This document shows positions 9,726 to 18,896 of a stretch of 64,000 nt of DNA, one piece after another. Within the stretch, counting starts at the first letter, position 1. Each line of letters opens with the position of its first letter. Origin of the DNA: CAAGNP01 sp964611185 (GTDB lineage Bacteria > Bacteroidota > Bacteroidia > Bacteroidales > UBA932); the NCBI GenBank assembly GCA_964611185.1, contig CAZSXE010000001.1, forward strand, positions 1-64,000, given 5' to 3'. A program made the translations under genes and the position numbers. The notes under the pieces were generated by a model. It did not search any database. It was not told where the DNA came from and worked only from the letters and a program-made list of their open reading frames with translations.

Positions 9726-10799
9726 ATGTCTCAAAAAATAATAATAGGAATCACTCAGGGCGACAGCAACGGGATAGGCTACGAGGTGATTATAAAAGCT
9801 CTTGCAGATGCCCGTATTCTTGATTTATGCATACCCATTGTTTATGGCTCATCGAGGGCTTTCGGCTTCTATAAAAATCAGGTTCCCCTTTCTGAAGCTA
9901 TCAATACGAATATTATCAATACTGCGAAGGATTATCATCCAAAGAGGATAAATATTATCAACTGTGTTCCGGATACATTTAAGATTGATCCCGGTCAGCC
10001 CACCAAGGATTCTGCCCATTCTGCTATCTTAGCTCTTAAATCCTGTGTGGAAGATCTTAAAAACGGTTATATAGATGCTATGGTCACTGCCCCTATTAAT
10101 AAAAAAGCGCTTGCAGATGATTCTTTCGGGTTCCCGGGACATACCGAGTATCTGATCAACGAATTTGGTGTGAAAGACGGATTGATGTTTCTGTGTTCCG
10201 ATAAAATGAGGGTAGGGGTGGTCACAAACCATCTCCCGATTTCTAAAGTTCCTCAAGCTCTTTCTATTGAAAAGATTGTAGGAAAGCTCGAATTGATGAA
10301 TAATTCTCTCATTAAGGACTTTAATATAGTTCGTCCGAGGATTGCAGTTATGGGGCTTAATCCTCACTCCGGAGATGGAGGACTTCTCGGTGATGAAGAG
10401 ATAAAAATCATATCTCCGGCAGTCGAAAAGGCTAATAGTCAGAATATTCTCGCTTTCGGTCCCTATTCTCCTGACGGCTTTTTCTCAAATCATCTCCAAT
10501 ACACTTTTGATGCCGTTTTGACCATGTATCACGATCAGGGACTTATACCGTTCAAGGCTCTTTCATTTGATAGTGGAGTGAATTTCACGGCAGGACTTCC
10601 TATTGTCAGGACATCACCCGATCACGGTACTGCTTATGAACTTGCCGGTAGAAATATGGCTAACGCCAATCCGATGATCTCTTCCATTTATATGGCGATA
10701 GATATAGTTCGTAACCGCCGCAGCTTTGAAGAGATGAGAAAAGATGCTCTGATGATTAAGGAGGATACCAGCAACGACGGGATAAAAGGTCCTGTATAG
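9726..10799 (+). CDS. pdxA: 4-hydroxythreonine-4-phosphate dehydrogenase
   Basis: PdxA oxidises 4-phosphohydroxy-L-threonine in the DXP-dependent pathway to pyridoxal phosphate. The protein has 357 residues, normal for the family. The N-terminus reads GITQGDSNGIGYEVIIKAL. Other signatures are MVTAPINKKAL, FPGHTEYL, GLNPHSGDGGLLGDEE with the conserved His, and TMYHDQGLIPFKAL, which holds a metal-binding His. FTAGLPIVRTSPDHGTAYELAG closes the active site. It starts 57 bases from the divergent recG start and is followed after 7 bases by rnhA. pdxB of the same pathway lies at 59.5 kb. Confidence 0.96.
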   Translation: MSQKIIIGITQGDSNGIGYEVIIKALADARILDLCIPIVYGSSRAFGFYKNQVPLSEAINTNIINTAKDYHPKRINIINCVPDTFKIDPGQPTKDSAHSAILALKSCVEDLKNGYIDAMVTAPINKKALADDSFGFPGHTEYLINEFGVKDGLMFLCSDKMRVGVVTNHLPISKVPQALSIEKIVGKLELMNNSLIKDFNIVRPRIAVMGLNPHSGDGGLLGDEEIKIISPAVEKANSQNILAFGPYSPDGFFSNHLQYTFDAVLTMYHDQGLIPFKALSFDSGVNFTAGLPIVRTSPDHGTAYELAGRNMANANPMISSIYMAIDIVRNRRSFEEMRKDALMIKEDTSNDGIKGPV

Positions 10800-10806
10800 C
10801 ATCATT

Positions 10807-11283
10807 ATGGCAGAGCCGATTTTACTTTATACTGATGGCTCGTCAAGGGGAAACCCGGGCCCGGGAGGATATGGTGTCGTCTTAAAATGCGGCAATCATT
10901 ACAAGGAGCTTTCAGAGGGATTCTCTCAGACTACAAACAATAGAATGGAGCTTCTTGCAGTTATTGTGGGTTTGGAGGCAGTTAAACGCAAAAATGCAGA
11001 GGTCATAGTTTACAGTGATTCATCTTATGTCGTAAATGCTGTCAATAAAGGGTGGGTTTTCGCCTGGGAAAGAAAATTTTTCGATAAAAAAGCCAATCCC
11101 GATTTATGGGTCAGGTTTCTGAATATTTATCGTCAATTAAAGGTCTCTTTCGTGTGGATTAAAGGACATTCTGGTCACCCTGAAAATGAGAGATGCGATC
11201 GTCTCGCAGTGGAGGCGGCAGAAAAATGTAAACTTTCTAATCTGCACAAGTGCAATACTTCTGATCTCTTCTCACAGGGATAA
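10807..11283 (+). CDS. rnhA: Ribonuclease HI
   Basis: RNase HI cleaves the RNA strand of RNA/DNA hybrids. All four catalytic carboxylates are visible: Asp in LLYTDGSSRGNPGPGG, Glu in NNRMELLAV, Asp in YSDSSYVVNAV and Asp in NERCDRLA. The basic-protrusion Trp (NKGWVFAW) and the His of KGHSGHPENE are also present. At 158 residues it has the usual length for a one-domain enzyme without an N-terminal hybrid-binding domain. It follows pdxA by 7 bases. Its last 47 bases overlap the 3' end of mqnC, which runs the opposite way. Confidence 0.97.
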   Translation: MAEPILLYTDGSSRGNPGPGGYGVVLKCGNHYKELSEGFSQTTNNRMELLAVIVGLEAVKRKNAEVIVYSDSSYVVNAVNKGWVFAWERKFFDKKANPDLWVRFLNIYRQLKVSFVWIKGHSGHPENERCDRLAVEAAEKCKLSNLHKCNTSDLFSQG

Positions 11284-12352
11284 AGCCCGCTTCTCTGATC
11301 ACTTTTTTAATTGCGAAGCTATCGAGAGAGTGGTGACTTCCTGCCGAAGATACTACATTCTCTTCAATCATTATCGAACCCATGTCGTCTGCTCCCGAAT
11401 GAAGGGCAATCTGTGCCGTAGGGGTTCCGGCTGTAAGCCATGATGCCTGAATGTGTGGAATGTTCAGTAGTACAATGCGGCTTAGAGAGATAATTTTAAT
11501 GTATTCGGCTGGACTGAAATCGTGTGCATAAGATTCTAAATGTGTCCCTTTTAATTGCATGGGCCATGGGATAAAAGCTCTGAATCCTACTGCTCCGAGC
11601 GGTTTTTTATTTTGTATATCTCTCAGGGTGAAAAGGTGTTGAATCCTCTCTTGAGCAGTCTCGATGGATCCATAAACCATTGTGGCTGTGGTGCTAAGCC
11701 CCATTCGATGAGCTTCTTCCATCACTTCTACCCATTCTTTTACAGATGGTTTTGCAGGTGAAATGATTTTTCGCACCCTCTCGCTGAGTATTTCTGCTCC
11801 CGCTCCCGGAAAGGTGTCAAGGCCTGCGGCAATGAGCCTTCTTAGTGTTTCGTAGTAAGATAGCTTGCTTATTCGTGAGATATGTGCTACTTCGGGAGGG
11901 CCGAGAGCATTGAGCTTTAGCTGAGGTTCTATGGACTTTAGCCTTTTAAATAATTGCTCGTAATACTCTATTGAGTATCGAGGATGCAGACCTCCCTGAA
12001 GAAGAAGCTGGTATCCGAAATCTTTTCCGTCAATTTCAAATTCAGCATCACAGATCCGTTTTAACTCCTCAATTTTGGTTATATATTGCTCCGTGGAGCA
12101 ATCAAAGGCCTTTTCGGTCTCATTCGGCTTACAGTGAAAATTGCAGAAAAGACAACCGCTGCTACACACATTGGTGTAATTTACATTTCTATCGATCTGC
12201 CAAGTCACCTCATTATTCGGAAAGAAAATATGTCTGATTTTATCGGCAGTATTCATAAGCATGGGAAGGGGGGCCTCGTTGTAGAGGACCATAGCTTCAT
12301 CCATCGATATTTCTTTAAGAGATAATGCCCTGTCTAATATTGATTTAACCAT
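11237..12352 (-). CDS. mqnC: Cyclic dehypoxanthinyl futalosine synthase (radical SAM)
   Basis: MqnC closes dehypoxanthine futalosine to its cyclic form in the futalosine route to menaquinone. The radical-SAM cluster motif is CSSGCLFCNF, preceded by the family block DRNVNYTNV. LLQGGLHPRYSIEYYE, GAGAEILSERVR, ATMVYGSIET and SIMIEENVVSSAG are typical of MqnC rather than MqnE. I set the start at ATG 12352 (371 residues), because the longer frame to 12460 runs into the upstream dehydrogenase gene. The start lies 4 bases after that gene's stop, so they are co-transcribed. No other mqn gene is present in the window. Confidence 0.9.
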   Translation of the reverse strand: MVKSILDRALSLKEISMDEAMVLYNEAPLPMLMNTADKIRHIFFPNNEVTWQIDRNVNYTNVCSSGCLFCNFHCKPNETEKAFDCSTEQYITKIEELKRICDAEFEIDGKDFGYQLLLQGGLHPRYSIEYYEQLFKRLKSIEPQLKLNALGPPEVAHISRISKLSYYETLRRLIAAGLDTFPGAGAEILSERVRKIISPAKPSVKEWVEVMEEAHRMGLSTTATMVYGSIETAQERIQHLFTLRDIQNKKPLGAVGFRAFIPWPMQLKGTHLESYAHDFSPAEYIKIISLSRIVLLNIPHIQASWLTAGTPTAQIALHSGADDMGSIMIEENVVSSAGSHHSLDSFAIKKVIREAGFIPVRRDQKYCTCAD

Positions 12353-12356
12353 ATCA

Positions 12357-13646
12357 TTACAGACTCCAATAATCCATTTTGTGAATTTTATTGCGGTATA
12401 TCCCCTTGATGTCGAAAAGTGTGGCATCGCTCGAACTAATAGATGTAAAGAAATTTTCATCCAAATCGATATACTCTTTATGAGACACTGCTACCACTAT
12501 GGCATCGTAACCGTTTTTCGGCCGCTCAATAAGTTCAAGGGAATAATATTTTTTTAATGAATCGCTATCTGCATGACCGTCAATTATATCGATATTAATC
12601 CCGTATTCTTTAAGCTCGTTAATAATATCGACTACTTTGGAATTTCTTACATCCGATACATTTTCTTTGAATGTGATACCCATTATAAGGACTTTTGCCC
12701 CTAAAATACTTTTACCGCGGGCAATTAATTTCTTTACCAGCTGCTTACCTATGTATCCCCCCATAGAGTCATTAATAAAACGGCATGATTTAATGATCTG
12801 ACAATGGTATTTCAGTGCGCTTGCCTTATGTACAAGATAGTAAGGATCGACCCCTATGCAGTGACCTCCCACAAGTCCTGGGTAAAATTTCAGGAAATTC
12901 CATTTTGTCCCGGCTGCTTCAAGAACATCGTATGTATTTATCCCCATTTTTTCAAATATGATGGACAACTCATTCATCAGAGCGATATTAACATCCCTCT
13001 GTGTGTTCTCTACTATCTTGGCCGCTTCTGCTACTTTAATGCTTTTAGCCTTGAAAACTCCGGGCTTTACGACAATTTCGTATATTTTCGTGATTTCTTC
13101 GAGAGCCTCCGAGTCACATCCTGAAACTATCTTGACAGTGTTGGGAAGAGTATGTACTTTTTCACCAGGGTTGATCCTTTCGGGGGAATATCCGAGTTTA
13201 AAATCGATTCCGCATTTTAATCCCGAAATCTCTTCAAGGATGGGAAGACAATCTTCTTCGGTACACCCCGGATATACAGTAGATTCATATACGACATAAT
13301 CCCCTTTTTTAAGAGCTTTTGCCACCGACCGCGTAGCCCCGAGAAGGGGGGTAAGATCGGGCTGATTATACTTATCTATGGGCGTGGGGACCGCAATTAT
13401 GAAAAAAGAGGCTTTTTTCAACTCCTCGATGGAGGATGTGAATGTGATATCTGCGTTTTGAAAAGAGTCTTTTTCCATCTCATTTGATGGATCTATCCCT
13501 TTTCTCATTCTGTCAAGATGTTCCTGATTTATGTCAAATCCTATGACGGAAATGATTTTTGCAAATTCAAGTGCAAGAGGCAGACCCACATATCCCAACC
13601 CCACAATAGATAGTTTTGCCTCTTTATTTATCAGATTTGAATACAT
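12357..13646 (-). CDS. Nucleotide-sugar dehydrogenase (UDP-glucose/GDP-mannose dehydrogenase family)
   Basis: These enzymes oxidise UDP-hexoses or UDP-HexNAc to uronic acids, using NAD, for surface polysaccharide. The NAD-binding Rossmann motif is VGLGYVGLPLALEFA at the N-terminus. GYSPERINPGEKVHTLPN and the catalytic-Cys block GGHCIGVDPYYL are typical of the TviB/WbpA/WbpO group, favouring a UDP-N-acetylhexosamine substrate. The C-terminal UDP-binding domain includes GITFKENVSDVRNSKVVDII. I set the start at ATG 13646 (429 residues); the longer frame to 13751 crosses the divergent promoter region. No other polysaccharide genes are adjacent, so the product sugar is unknown. Confidence 0.93.
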   Translation of the reverse strand: MYSNLINKEAKLSIVGLGYVGLPLALEFAKIISVIGFDINQEHLDRMRKGIDPSNEMEKDSFQNADITFTSSIEELKKASFFIIAVPTPIDKYNQPDLTPLLGATRSVAKALKKGDYVVYESTVYPGCTEEDCLPILEEISGLKCGIDFKLGYSPERINPGEKVHTLPNTVKIVSGCDSEALEEITKIYEIVVKPGVFKAKSIKVAEAAKIVENTQRDVNIALMNELSIIFEKMGINTYDVLEAAGTKWNFLKFYPGLVGGHCIGVDPYYLVHKASALKYHCQIIKSCRFINDSMGGYIGKQLVKKLIARGKSILGAKVLIMGITFKENVSDVRNSKVVDIINELKEYGINIDIIDGHADSDSLKKYYSLELIERPKNGYDAIVVAVSHKEYIDLDENFFTSISSSDATLFDIKGIYRNKIHKMDYWSL

Positions 13647-13667
13647 AATTTTATGTTTTAACGAATG

Positions 13668-13675
13668 CAAATATA
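13668..13675 (-). promoter_or_regulatory. -7 box of the nucleotide-sugar dehydrogenase/mqnC operon
   Basis: On the minus strand the sequence reads TATATTTG, matching TAnnTTTG, 21 bases upstream of the ATG at 13646. Together with the plus-strand box at 13699 it forms a divergent pair inside an 8-bp inverted repeat (ATGCAAAT/ATTTGCAT). Confidence 0.6.
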
Positions 13676-13698
13676 ACTTAGTATGACGAATAATTAAG

Positions 13699-13706
13699 TA
13701 CATTTG
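13699..13706 (+). promoter_or_regulatory. -7 box of gpsA
   Basis: TACATTTG matches TAnnTTTG and lies 26 bases before the gpsA start. It is the plus-strand member of a divergent promoter pair. Confidence 0.6.
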
Positions 13707-13732
13707 CATAAATAATTTTATACATAAATGAG

Positions 13733-14743
13733 ATGAATTTATTATTATCAAAAATCAATCCTCAGTTTGCAGTGGTTGGTGGTGGTAGTTGGGCTACTGC
13801 CTTGGTCAATTTGTTATCCGGTAACGGGCGTGAAATCAGGTGGTATGTAAGGAGAAAAGAGGTTATAGATTATGTTTTAAAATACGGGCATCATCCTTCA
13901 TATATCCCTGCAGCTGAGCTTGATACTCGCCGTATATATATGAGTAACGATATTAATGAGGTGATTTCAGATGCGGATATAGTTATCTTTGCCGTCCCTT
14001 CCGCTTATTTTATCGATGAAATTAAAAAAATAAATGTTTCATACGAGAATAAATTACTCCTATCTGCCGTAAAGGGATTTGTCTCGGACGAACATCTGAC
14101 GGTGGCTGAGTATTTTCATAGGGTGCATAATATTCCTTTCGACAGGCTTGGTGTCATAAGCGGCCCTTGTCATGCTGAAGAGGTGGCGATGAACAGACTT
14201 TCGTATATTACTATCTCCTCCAAGTATAATAATGTCTCGTCTTATGTTTGCCAGTTTTTCAAGAATTATTTTATCCACACTATCTCCGGAACAGATATTT
14301 ATGGTGTTGAGTATGCAGCAGCGCTCAAAAATGTTTATGCAGTAGCTGCCGGAATCTGCCATGGCCTCGGTTACGGAGATAATTTTATGGCTGTGCTTAT
14401 CACCAATTCCTTTAATGAAATGAAAGATTTTATCAATCTTACCCATCCGGATAAAAGAACCACGACAAGTTCTGCATATCTTGGCGATCTTTTGGTTACT
14501 TGCTATTCCCAGTTCAGCAGAAACAGGACTTTTGGCGGGATGATAGGCAAGGGATATTCGGTAAATGCTGCCCAGATTGAGATGAAACAGGTAGCGGAAG
14601 GATATTTCGCTACTAAATCAATATATGAAATAAATAAAAAATTGAAAATGAAAATGCCTGTTGCTGAGGCAGTTTATTCGATTCTTTACGACAACAAAGT
14701 CGCCTCTGCTGTAATGAAAGAGCTTACAAACAAACTGAAATAA
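13733..14743 (+). CDS. gpsA: Glycerol-3-phosphate dehydrogenase, NAD(P)+
   Basis: GpsA reduces dihydroxyacetone phosphate to sn-glycerol 3-phosphate for phospholipid synthesis. The N-terminal nucleotide-binding motif reads AVVGGGSWATALVNLL. Other family blocks are FAVPSAYF, LLSAVKGFV, GVISGPCHAEEVA, the catalytic-Lys block YAAALKNVYAVAAGI, TSSAYLGDLLVTC and RNRTFGGMIGKGYS. It has 336 residues, normal length. The ATG at 13733 is the first usable one; an ATG at 13728 runs straight into TGA. It heads a plus-strand run with pgi 19 bases downstream. Confidence 0.96.
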   Translation: MNLLLSKINPQFAVVGGGSWATALVNLLSGNGREIRWYVRRKEVIDYVLKYGHHPSYIPAAELDTRRIYMSNDINEVISDADIVIFAVPSAYFIDEIKKINVSYENKLLLSAVKGFVSDEHLTVAEYFHRVHNIPFDRLGVISGPCHAEEVAMNRLSYITISSKYNNVSSYVCQFFKNYFIHTISGTDIYGVEYAAALKNVYAVAAGICHGLGYGDNFMAVLITNSFNEMKDFINLTHPDKRTTTSSAYLGDLLVTCYSQFSRNRTFGGMIGKGYSVNAAQIEMKQVAEGYFATKSIYEINKKLKMKMPVAEAVYSILYDNKVASAVMKELTNKLK

Positions 14744-14762
14744 TTTTTATAAATATAACAAA

Positions 14763-16064
14763 ATGATAAAATTTTCACAATCATCAGATAGTTCACTCGA
14801 TCTCAACAAAGCGCTTGCCGCTTTTGATCTACTCGAATCTCGCTCAGGAGCCGGTAACGATTTCCTCGGATGGCTCGACCTTCCGGAAAAAACACCTTCA
14901 TCCATCATTAAAAAATGTAACGAAATAGCTTCGCAATGGAGGAAAAAAGGGGTAGAGGTAGTGGTAGTAATAGGGATAGGAGGTTCATATCTGGGGGCTA
15001 AGGCTGCCATAGAGGCACTTTCAAATTCGTTTGAATCCCAAAAGGATGCCCCGAAAATACTATTTGCAGGTCACAACCTCTCAGAAGATTATCATGCAGA
15101 GCTGTTGGATTATATCAGGAATAAATCAACTGCCGTGGTAGTTATTTCCAAATCAGGTACTACTACCGAACCCGCAGTAGCTTTCAGATTGCTCAAAGAG
15201 CATATTGAAGCCAAATATGGCAATAAAGAAGCTTGTTCGAGAATAGTAGCAGTTACCGATGCTGAGCGCGGTGCACTGAAAAATCTTTCCAATCAGGAAG
15301 GGTATCGTACATTTGTCATTCCTGACAATGTGGGAGGGCGGTTCTCAGTATTGACACCTGTGGGGCTGCTTCCTATTGCTTTAGCGGGATTTGATATAGA
15401 ATCCATTATGAAAGGGGGTGCCGCCATGGCGAAATTGTGCCGCGAAAGGTCGGAGAAGAATCCTGCTATTTGTTACGCTGCTGCACGCAATGAACTCTAT
15501 GCCTCAGGTAAAAAAATCGAAATTCTCGTAAATTTTAATCCGAAACTGCAATATCTCGGAGAGTGGTGGAAACAGCTTTACGGAGAATCGGAGGGGAAAG
15601 AGGGAAAAGGCATTTTCCCCGCTTCTGTTAATTTTACCACTGATCTTCATTCTATGGGGCAATATATCCAAGAAGGGGAAAGAATATTGTTTGAAACGGT
15701 ACTTTCTGTAGAAAAAGCCAATAAAAATTTAGTAATTAATAACGACCCTCAAAATCTTGACGGACTCAACTTCTTAACCGGTAAACATCTTGACGAGTGT
15801 AATAAGATGGCCCAGATAGGGACAAGGCTTGCCCATATAGATGGAGGTGTTCCCAATTTGAAAATTGTTCTTGAACGGATCGACGAGTATAATATTGGTG
15901 AACTCTTCTTTTTCTTTGAAAAGGCTTGCGGTATCTCTGCATATATGATAGATGTTAACCCATTTAATCAGCCGGGTGTGGAGGCGTATAAGAAAAATAT
16001 GTTTGCTCTTCTTGGTAAACCGGGGTATGAAGCTGCCGGGGAGGAGTTGAAAAAAAGAATTTAA
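14763..16064 (+). CDS. pgi: Glucose-6-phosphate isomerase
   Basis: Pgi interconverts glucose 6-phosphate and fructose 6-phosphate. At 433 residues it belongs to the shorter type found in Firmicutes and Bacteroidota rather than the roughly 550-residue E. coli type. Visible blocks are VVVIGIGGSYLGAKAAIEAL, VISKSGTTTEPAVAFRLL, VPDN-like VIPDNVGGRFSVLTPVGLLP with the catalytic region, LYGESEGKEGKGIFP with the catalytic Glu, and NPFNQPGVEAYKKNM near the C-terminus with the active-site Gln/Lys. It is followed by addB after 8 bases. Confidence 0.97.
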   Translation: MIKFSQSSDSSLDLNKALAAFDLLESRSGAGNDFLGWLDLPEKTPSSIIKKCNEIASQWRKKGVEVVVVIGIGGSYLGAKAAIEALSNSFESQKDAPKILFAGHNLSEDYHAELLDYIRNKSTAVVVISKSGTTTEPAVAFRLLKEHIEAKYGNKEACSRIVAVTDAERGALKNLSNQEGYRTFVIPDNVGGRFSVLTPVGLLPIALAGFDIESIMKGGAAMAKLCRERSEKNPAICYAAARNELYASGKKIEILVNFNPKLQYLGEWWKQLYGESEGKEGKGIFPASVNFTTDLHSMGQYIQEGERILFETVLSVEKANKNLVINNDPQNLDGLNFLTGKHLDECNKMAQIGTRLAHIDGGVPNLKIVLERIDEYNIGELFFFFEKACGISAYMIDVNPFNQPGVEAYKKNMFALLGKPGYEAAGEELKKRI

Positions 16065-16072
16065 CCGATAAT

Positions 16073-18892
16073 ATGGGAAATGAATTTTTATATCAGGTGG
16101 CTGAAGTATTTTGGAGAGAAAAAGGTGATGCTCTCAGAAATTATTGCTTTGTTTTCCCGAACAGGCGTTCTTCTCTCTTTTTTCAAAAATACCTCGGATT
16201 AGTCGCTTCCAAGCCTGTTTTTTCTCCTACTACGATTACCATCAATACTCTGTTTTCGCAGCTTTCAGGACTAAGAACCTCTGATAAAATTTATTCTCTG
16301 TACCAGTTATATTGCCATTATATATCATTTTGCGAAGGGGAAAAGAGAGAGTCTTTTGATGATTTTATCTTTTGGGGAGATATGATTCTTAATGATTTTG
16401 ATGATGTGGACAAATATCTTGTCGATGCTCGAAAACTCTTTTCCAATATAAAAGATTTGCAGGAATTAAATTCCGGTTACGATTTTTTAAGTGACAGACA
16501 GAGAAAAGCCATCGAGGGGTTTTGGGGTAATATTATACCATTTTCAGAAAATAGACATGAAAAATCATTTTTATCGCTGTGGAATACCCTCTATGATATT
16601 TATTCTTCATTTAGAAAATCGCTTTTGGATAGAGGCGAAGGGTATGAAGGGATGATTTATCGCACAGTGGCTCAGAGTCTTTCATCCCTGAGTGAGCTTC
16701 CTGAGAGTCTGAAACAATATGATAAAATCGTCTTTGTGGGGCTGAACGCTCTTAATGAGTGCGAAAAGAAACTTCTTGATTTTTTGAAAAAAGAGGGGAT
16801 AGCAGATTTTTATTGGGATTATTATGGAAAGATAATAAAGGATAAGCAGAATAAGTCTTCATTTTTTATGGATGAAAATGTTATTCGTTATCCATCTTTA
16901 TATCCATTGAAAGATGGTGCCGATTTTCATGAAAATAGTGATAGGAAAATAGAGGTTATCGGGATTCCTTCCTCTGTGGGACAGGCAAAATATGTAAATA
17001 AAATTCTTCATTCTCTCTTTCCCGAGGATACTACTCAGGGAAATACACCTTTTTCCACGGCCGTGGTCCTTCCTGACGAGGGGATGCTTTTGCCGGTTAT
17101 CAATTCTATTCCTGAAAATATCGACAAAGTAAATGTTACCATGGGGTATTCCCTTGCAAATACGGAACTCTCTTCTTTTATGAAACTTATTGCTCAGATT
17201 CATTCTGATAAGAGATTTAGAATAGAGGGGGACAAAGTTTCATTTTATCATGTCGGAGTGAGGGCACTTTTATCTCATCCATATATAGCTAAAATTGCAG
17301 GAAAGGATGTTCCTGAAATTCGGAGAAGTATTATTTCCAAAAATTTAATATATGTTCCTTCGGAGGAGCTTGATAAAAATGAGATATTAAATCTTATTTT
17401 CTCATCGAAAACCTTTATTGAACTCTATAATTCCAATTCAGTCTCTCTTTTGGCCGATTATCTTCTCTCTATCCTCATCGAGCTTAATAAATATATAGAG
17501 CCGATGGATAAAGAGTTTGTTATGGCTTACTATAAAAGTATCAATAGGTTGAAAGGACTTAATCTTCCGATATCTATCGATACATATTTTACACTTCTAT
17601 CGAGAATTGTCTCTTCAATTTCTGTCCCTTTTAAGGGTGAGCCTCTTTCCGGACTTCAGATAATGGGCCCTCTTGAAACTCGTGCTCTTGATTTTGAAAA
17701 TGTTATTATTTTATCGGTAAATGAGGGCGTATTCCCTTCAACATCAGTAAGTTCCTCTTTTATTCCTTATAACCTCAGGAAGGGATTTAATCTCCCTAAT
17801 TATGAGTTTCAGGATTCTATATCCGCATATCATTTTTATCGTAGTATTTACAGAGCAAAAAAGGTCTTCCTTCTGTATGATACGCGTGGAGAAGGGGTGG
17901 GGAGGAGTGGAGAGGTAAGTCGTTATGTAAAGCAGCTTAAATATCATCACGAAGTTCCTTTGAAAGAGAATCTTATCTCATATAAGCTTCAAACTGCCCA
18001 TAAGGAGAAGATTGTGATAAATAAGAGTGAGGAAATGGTGTCTAAACTTGAAAAACTACACTTTTCAGCCTCTTTAGTTAATACTTATCTTGATTGCTCT
18101 CTAAGATTTTATTTCAAAAAGATTGAAGAGATTGATGAAGAAGAAGATGTGGTTGAAGATATCGAAAGCGATACTTTCGGCACACTCTTCCACAAAGTCA
18201 TGGAGATGTTGTACGACCCTTATAAGGGAAGTATTATTTCCGATAAAATATTGAAAAAAATATCGAATGACGATAAACATATATCGTTTGTGATAAGTTC
18301 TGCATTTAATTCCGAACTTGGAATAAAAGAAATATCGGGTAAAAATAAAATTATAGAAGCTCTTATCATCAGATATGTTAAGGAAATATTAACAAAAGAT
18401 ATGGAACACGCTCCGTTTACCTATATTGCTTCAGAAAAAAAATGCTTGATGAGTATAAAGACTCGAAACGGGCGTACTCTGTCGATAAACGGATTTATAG
18501 ACAGGATTGATAAAAGAGATAATATAACAAGGATAATAGATTATAAGACAGGAGGATACAATATTTCCCACAAAAGTGTAGAGGATATGTTTGATTCTTC
18601 TATGGCTCTTCGCCCATATACCTCTCTTCAGATGATGCTTTATCTTTATTTTCTTCTTAAAGAGGGTGCTGTGGATGATATAGAGAGTGTCAAGATGTGC
18701 ATTATTTCGCTAAAGGAGCTTTTTAAAGGGGGGAAAGGGGAATTTGTGGCCGATAAGGAGATGCTATTAAAATTTGAAGTACTGTTCAAAGAGGTGCTTG
18801 ACGATATTTTTGACACCTCGAAGCCATTTACTGCGACAGATGATGTGGATAAATGTGAGTGGTGTCCTTATAAAATAATATGTAACAGATAA
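16073..18892 (+). CDS. addB: AddB-type exonuclease subunit, PD-(D/E)XK nuclease
   Basis: This is the B-like partner of a two-subunit helicase-nuclease that resects double-strand breaks. The 939-residue protein begins with a UvrD-like but degenerate helicase fold (FVFPNRRSSLFFQKYL) and ends with a RecB-type nuclease domain. The nuclease part has FGTLFHKVMEML, GFIDRID and IDYKTGGYN near residue 822. Cysteines at about 673 (YLDCSLRFYF) and near the end (CEWCPYKIICNR) match the iron-sulphur staple of AddB nucleases. The gene is directly upstream of the helicase subunit with a 4-base gap. Bacteroidota members are divergent, so orthology to Bacillus AddB is by domain layout and pairing. Confidence 0.87.
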   Translation: MGNEFLYQVAEVFWREKGDALRNYCFVFPNRRSSLFFQKYLGLVASKPVFSPTTITINTLFSQLSGLRTSDKIYSLYQLYCHYISFCEGEKRESFDDFIFWGDMILNDFDDVDKYLVDARKLFSNIKDLQELNSGYDFLSDRQRKAIEGFWGNIIPFSENRHEKSFLSLWNTLYDIYSSFRKSLLDRGEGYEGMIYRTVAQSLSSLSELPESLKQYDKIVFVGLNALNECEKKLLDFLKKEGIADFYWDYYGKIIKDKQNKSSFFMDENVIRYPSLYPLKDGADFHENSDRKIEVIGIPSSVGQAKYVNKILHSLFPEDTTQGNTPFSTAVVLPDEGMLLPVINSIPENIDKVNVTMGYSLANTELSSFMKLIAQIHSDKRFRIEGDKVSFYHVGVRALLSHPYIAKIAGKDVPEIRRSIISKNLIYVPSEELDKNEILNLIFSSKTFIELYNSNSVSLLADYLLSILIELNKYIEPMDKEFVMAYYKSINRLKGLNLPISIDTYFTLLSRIVSSISVPFKGEPLSGLQIMGPLETRALDFENVIILSVNEGVFPSTSVSSSFIPYNLRKGFNLPNYEFQDSISAYHFYRSIYRAKKVFLLYDTRGEGVGRSGEVSRYVKQLKYHHEVPLKENLISYKLQTAHKEKIVINKSEEMVSKLEKLHFSASLVNTYLDCSLRFYFKKIEEIDEEEDVVEDIESDTFGTLFHKVMEMLYDPYKGSIISDKILKKISNDDKHISFVISSAFNSELGIKEISGKNKIIEALIIRYVKEILTKDMEHAPFTYIASEKKCLMSIKTRNGRTLSINGFIDRIDKRDNITRIIDYKTGGYNISHKSVEDMFDSSMALRPYTSLQMMLYLYFLLKEGAVDDIESVKMCIISLKELFKGGKGEFVADKEMLLKFEVLFKEVLDDIFDTSKPFTATDDVDKCEWCPYKIICNR

Positions 18893-18896
18893 TTAT

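Noticed and set aside
12353..12460. N-terminal extension of mqnC
   Set aside because: The extra 36 codons lie inside the upstream dehydrogenase gene and do not match the family's N-terminus.
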